DNA of 18,660 nucleotides from DASSKF01 sp035690725 (GTDB lineage: Bacteria > Actinomycetota > Actinomycetes > Actinomycetales > Dermatophilaceae), in NCBI GenBank assembly GCA_035690725.1, contig DASSKF010000237.1:1-18660 (forward strand). Reading direction: 5' to 3'. The position numbers and the translations under genes were made by a program. Below, piece after piece: positions 15,005 through 18,660 of this stretch (the first letter of the stretch is position 1; each line of letters starts with the position of its first letter). Below the pieces are notes generated by a model. That model had not been told where the DNA came from. It did no database searches and saw only the letters and a program-made list of their open reading frames with translations.

Positions 15005-15559
15005 TCAGGCCAGGCCGAGGTCCTCCAGGGAGTAGACGAAGCGGTACTCCAGCGCCTCCGCCCTGATCTTGTCCCCGGCTCCCGTGGCCCGGTCCGCGAT
15101 CGTCGCAACCGTGACCACCTCACCACCCGCCTCGCGTACCGCGGCGACCGCCTCCAGTGCCGACCCGCCCGTGGTGGAGGTGTCCTCGACGACGAGCACC
15201 CGGCGGCCCTCGACCGACGGCCCCTCGATCCGCTGCTGCAGCCCGTGCGCCTTGCCCGCCTTGCGCACGACGAAGGCGTCCAGCCGCTCCCCCGCTGCCG
15301 CAGCGGCGTGCAGCATCGCGGCCGCCACCGGGTCTGCCCCCAGCGTCAGGCCGCCCACCGCGTCGAAGGTCAGGTCACCGGTGAGCTCGCGCATCACCCG
15401 ACCGACCAGCGGTGCCGCCTCCCCGTCCAGCGTGATCCGGCGCAGGTCGACGTAGTAGTCGGCCTCCTTGCCGGAGGACAGGGTCACCCGTCCGTGCACG
15501 ATGGCCTTGTCGCGGATGAGTTGCAGGAGTCGGGTCCGGTCGGCAGTGGTGTCCGTCAC
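15005..15559 (-). CDS. pyrE: Orotate phosphoribosyltransferase
   Basis: Transfers phosphoribose from PRPP to orotate to make OMP, the fifth step of UMP synthesis; acts as a dimer with Mg. It has 184 residues, standard for actinobacteria. Marks are the substrate loop TLSSGKEADYYVDLR (26-40), GGLTLGADPVAAA (69-81), the catalytic flexible loop VVRKAGKAHG (97-106) with Lys100, Lys103 and His105, and the PRPP motif VLVVEDTSTTGGSA (121-134). GTG 15559 is selected because homology begins close to it and TAGGCT ends 8 nt upstream with no Shine-Dalgarno, suggesting a leaderless message. That -10 box overlaps the stop codon of the upstream SDR gene, so pyrE has its own promoter and may also receive read-through. 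A strong hairpin follows. Confidence 0.97.
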   Translation of the reverse strand: MTDTTADRTRLLQLIRDKAIVHGRVTLSSGKEADYYVDLRRITLDGEAAPLVGRVMRELTGDLTFDAVGGLTLGADPVAAAMLHAAAAAGERLDAFVVRKAGKAHGLQQRIEGPSVEGRRVLVVEDTSTTGGSALEAVAAVREAGGEVVTVATIADRATGAGDKIRAEALEYRFVYSLEDLGLA

Positions 15560-15567
15560 GGGACGCC

Positions 15568-15573
15568 AGCCTA
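15568..15573 (-). promoter_or_regulatory. Candidate -10 box of pyrE, overlapping the SDR stop codon
   Basis: On the minus strand TAGGCT ends 8 nt before GTG 15559. Its first three bases are the TAG stop of the upstream oxidoreductase gene. Confidence 0.45.
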
Positions 15574-16344
15574 TCCGCGCCGGCGGCCGGCTCCGATCGC
15601 CCCGGAGACGCGCCGCACCACCGCTCGCGGCGCCAGTTTGGCGACCAGCACCGTCGCCTTGTATGCCGGGCCCGGCACGCTGACGACGCGCCCTCGCGCG
15701 ACGTCGGCGAGACCGTCGCGCACCAGCCGGTCCGCGTCGAGCCACAGGGGGCCGGGCAGGCGGGACATGTCCATGCCGGCCCGGCCGTGGAACTCGGTGC
15801 GGGTGAAACCGGGACACAGGGCGGTCGCGGTCACGCCGGTCCCGCGCAGCTCGTTCGCGAGCGCCTCGGAGAAGACCGTGACGAACGACTTCACCGCCGA
15901 GTAGCTGCTCATCACCACGAACCCGGACACCGAGGAGACGTTCACGATCGCCCCGTGGCCCCGCGACCGCATCGCGCGCGCCGCGGCGTGGGAGAGCACC
16001 ATGACGGCACGCACCATGACGTCGAGCGCCCGCTGCTCGGCCGCGAGGTCCCCGTCGACGAAGCCCTGCCCGAGCCCGAACCCGGCGTTGTTCACCAGCA
16101 GGTCCACCGGGCGCCCGGCGTCGGCCAGGCGCTCCGCCACCAGCCGGGTCTCCACCTCGTCGGACAGGTCCGCGGACAACACCTCGACGGCCACCCCGTG
16201 CCTGGAGCGCAGCTCGTCGGCCACCTCCTCCAGCCGCGGCATGCTGCGTGCCACGAGGACGAGGGCGTGGCCACGCCGGGCCAGCTCCTCGGCGAACGCG
16301 CGGCCGATGCCGGCCGTCGCGCCGGTCACGAGTGCGGTTCCCAC
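15571..16344 (-). CDS. Short-chain dehydrogenase/reductase (SDR)
   Basis: NAD(P)-dependent oxidoreductase with a Rossmann fold; 257 residues, typical for classical SDRs. The cofactor motif is TGATAGIG (7-14), and the preference for NADP or NAD is not settled. VDLLVNNAGFG follows. The catalytic Ser lies in VNVSSVSGF, and the Y-x-x-x-K pair is YSAVK. CPGFTRTEFH follows the active site as in many family members. The C-terminus (APRAVVRRVSGAIGAGRRRG) is basic and amphipathic, and may touch membranes. GTG 16344 is chosen because the Rossmann strand begins at once after it and TAGCGT ends 7 nt upstream. It lies upstream of pyrE on the same strand, with only 11 bases between its stop and the pyrE start. 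The substrate is unknown. Confidence 0.93.
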   Translation of the reverse strand: MGTALVTGATAGIGRAFAEELARRGHALVLVARSMPRLEEVADELRSRHGVAVEVLSADLSDEVETRLVAERLADAGRPVDLLVNNAGFGLGQGFVDGDLAAEQRALDVMVRAVMVLSHAAARAMRSRGHGAIVNVSSVSGFVVMSSYSAVKSFVTVFSEALANELRGTGVTATALCPGFTRTEFHGRAGMDMSRLPGPLWLDADRLVRDGLADVARGRVVSVPGPAYKATVLVAKLAPRAVVRRVSGAIGAGRRRG

Positions 16345-16351
16345 CCGCCCG

Positions 16352-16357
16352 ACGCTA
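16352..16357 (-). promoter_or_regulatory. Candidate -10 box of the SDR gene (leaderless)
   Basis: TAGCGT on the minus strand ends 7 nt before GTG 16344, with no ribosome site between. The divergent xth promoter lies 88 bases away. Confidence 0.45.
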
Positions 16358-16444
16358 GTCGTCCCGGCCCGCCCCCGCTTGCCCGCGGGCCGACGGCTGC
16401 GGCTGCCGCTCGGACGGCATACCCGTGCGGTCGGTGGCGGCTCG

Positions 16445-16450
16445 TAGGGT
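16445..16450 (+). promoter_or_regulatory. Candidate -10 box of xth (leaderless)
   Basis: TAGGGT ends 6 nt before GTG 16457, again with no Shine-Dalgarno. A GTATGCCG octamer lies about 23 bases upstream (16415-16422, minus). Confidence 0.45.
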
Positions 16451-16456
16451 GAGCGC

Positions 16457-17248
16457 GTGCGCATCGCTACCTGGAACGTCAACTCCATCCGGAGCCGCAT
16501 CGGACGCGTCGAGGCCTTCCTGCAGCGGCACGACGTCGACGTGCTGTGCCTGCAGGAGACCAAGTGCCGGGACGACCAGTTCCCGCTCATGGTGCTGACC
16601 GAGCTCGGCTACGAGGTGGCCCACCACGGCCTCAACCAGTGGAACGGGGTCGCGATCGCCTCGCGGGTCGGCCTGGAGGACGTCCGGATCGGCTTCGACG
16701 GGATGCCCGGGTTCGGCGAACCGCTCGCCCCGGAGGCACGTGCCCTCGGCGCCACCTGCGGGGGCGTCCAGCTGTGGTCGCTCTACGTGCCCAACGGCCG
16801 GGCGCTCGGCGACCCGCACCTGGCCTACAAGCTCGACTGGCTGACCCAGCTGCAGGTGGCCGCCCAAGGGTGGCTCAAGGAGGACGACCGCGCGCGGATC
16901 GCCCTCTGCGGGGACTGGAACATCGCCCCCCAGGACGACGACGTCTGGGACATGACGGTCTTCGAGGGCGCCACCCACGTGTCCGAGCCGGAGCGCGCCG
17001 CCTTCCGCGCCATCGTCGACACCGGGTATGCCGACGTCGTCCGCCCGCACGCCCCCGGCCCCGGCGTCTACACCTACTGGGACTACAAGCAGCTCAGCTT
17101 CCCCAAGCGCAAGGGGATGCGGATCGACTTCGTCCTCGGCTCACCGGCATTCACGGAGCGGGTCGAGGCCGCGATGATCGACCGCGAGGAGCGCAAGGGC
17201 AAGGGCCCGAGCGACCACGCCCCGGTCATCGTCGACCTCACCGACTGA
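16457..17248 (+). CDS. xth: Exodeoxyribonuclease III (AP endonuclease)
   Basis: Mg-dependent 3'-5' exonuclease and AP endonuclease of base-excision repair; 263 residues, matching the ExoIII family. The N-terminus MRIATWNVNSIRSR provides metal-site Asn7. LCLQETKC gives metal-binding Glu34. LYVPNG carries the conserved Tyr. GDWNIAPQDDDVWD holds the catalytic Asp and Asn pair. TYWDYKQLSFPKRKGMRIDFVL and GPSDHAPVIVDL give the terminal Asp-His. The start at GTG 16457 is set by the conserved MRIATWN and the TAGGGT box 6 nt upstream. It is divergent from the SDR gene and converges on clpB, with only 16 bases between the two stops. Confidence 0.97.
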   Translation: MRIATWNVNSIRSRIGRVEAFLQRHDVDVLCLQETKCRDDQFPLMVLTELGYEVAHHGLNQWNGVAIASRVGLEDVRIGFDGMPGFGEPLAPEARALGATCGGVQLWSLYVPNGRALGDPHLAYKLDWLTQLQVAAQGWLKEDDRARIALCGDWNIAPQDDDVWDMTVFEGATHVSEPERAAFRAIVDTGYADVVRPHAPGPGVYTYWDYKQLSFPKRKGMRIDFVLGSPAFTERVEAAMIDREERKGKGPSDHAPVIVDLTD

Positions 17249-17264
17249 GCGCGCCCGTAGCGGG

Positions 17265-18660
<1,396 letters not shown>

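Overview
The window is a very GC-rich, gene-dense stretch of chromosome from an actinobacterium. The gene content (HelD-type helicase, DUF3151 beside class II aldolase, ClpB, PyrE, LemA, DedA), the frequent GTG starts and the apparent leaderless promoters suggest a member of the Micrococcales, perhaps Intrasporangiaceae-like. That placement is an inference from composition and gene order, without any search. No tRNA, rRNA, CRISPR array, transposase, phage gene or plasmid function was seen.

Layout. Positions 1-3021, minus strand, hold a purine operon purD-purC followed by a proline iminopeptidase cut off by the left edge. Across a 340-base divergent region lies a HelD/HelR-type helicase (3362-5608, plus). 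It converges on purA (5652-6950, minus). Next on the minus strand come a TrmB-like/LuxR-type regulator (7079-8074), then fbaA with DUF3151 behind it (9766 down to 8293), then a SpoU/TrmH RNA methyltransferase (9888-10559). A DedA membrane protein (10610-11305, plus) overlaps tail to tail with an MFS exporter (11271-12662, minus). The exporter is divergent from an ArsR-type regulator (12717-13352, plus), and the shared promoter carries a clear paired operator. A GNAT acetyltransferase (plus) converges on a LemA protein (minus). Then come pyrE and an SDR oxidoreductase (both minus), xth exonuclease III (plus), and the C-terminal half of clpB (minus), cut by the right edge.

Most genes are housekeeping: de novo purine synthesis (purD, purC, purA), pyrimidine synthesis (pyrE), glycolysis (fbaA), RNA modification, DNA repair (xth) and protein disaggregation (clpB). 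The accessory part is about 11.3-14.1 kb (efflux pump, its regulator, acetyltransferase), and most of the repeats sit there.

I did not find a convincing undescribed multi-gene system. The unusual material is at the DNA level. (1) The octamer GTATGCCG occurs 12 times, six per strand, often at the cost of rare codons. (2) A palindromic repeat family has two copies, one of them in frame inside the exporter's central loop. (3) A different hairpin-rich insert lies in frame in the methyltransferase N-terminus. (4) The helicase start region is duplicated, creating a mini-ORF that overlaps the true start. (5) Nine genes have a TANNNT box 6-8 nt before the start codon, the signature of leaderless transcription.
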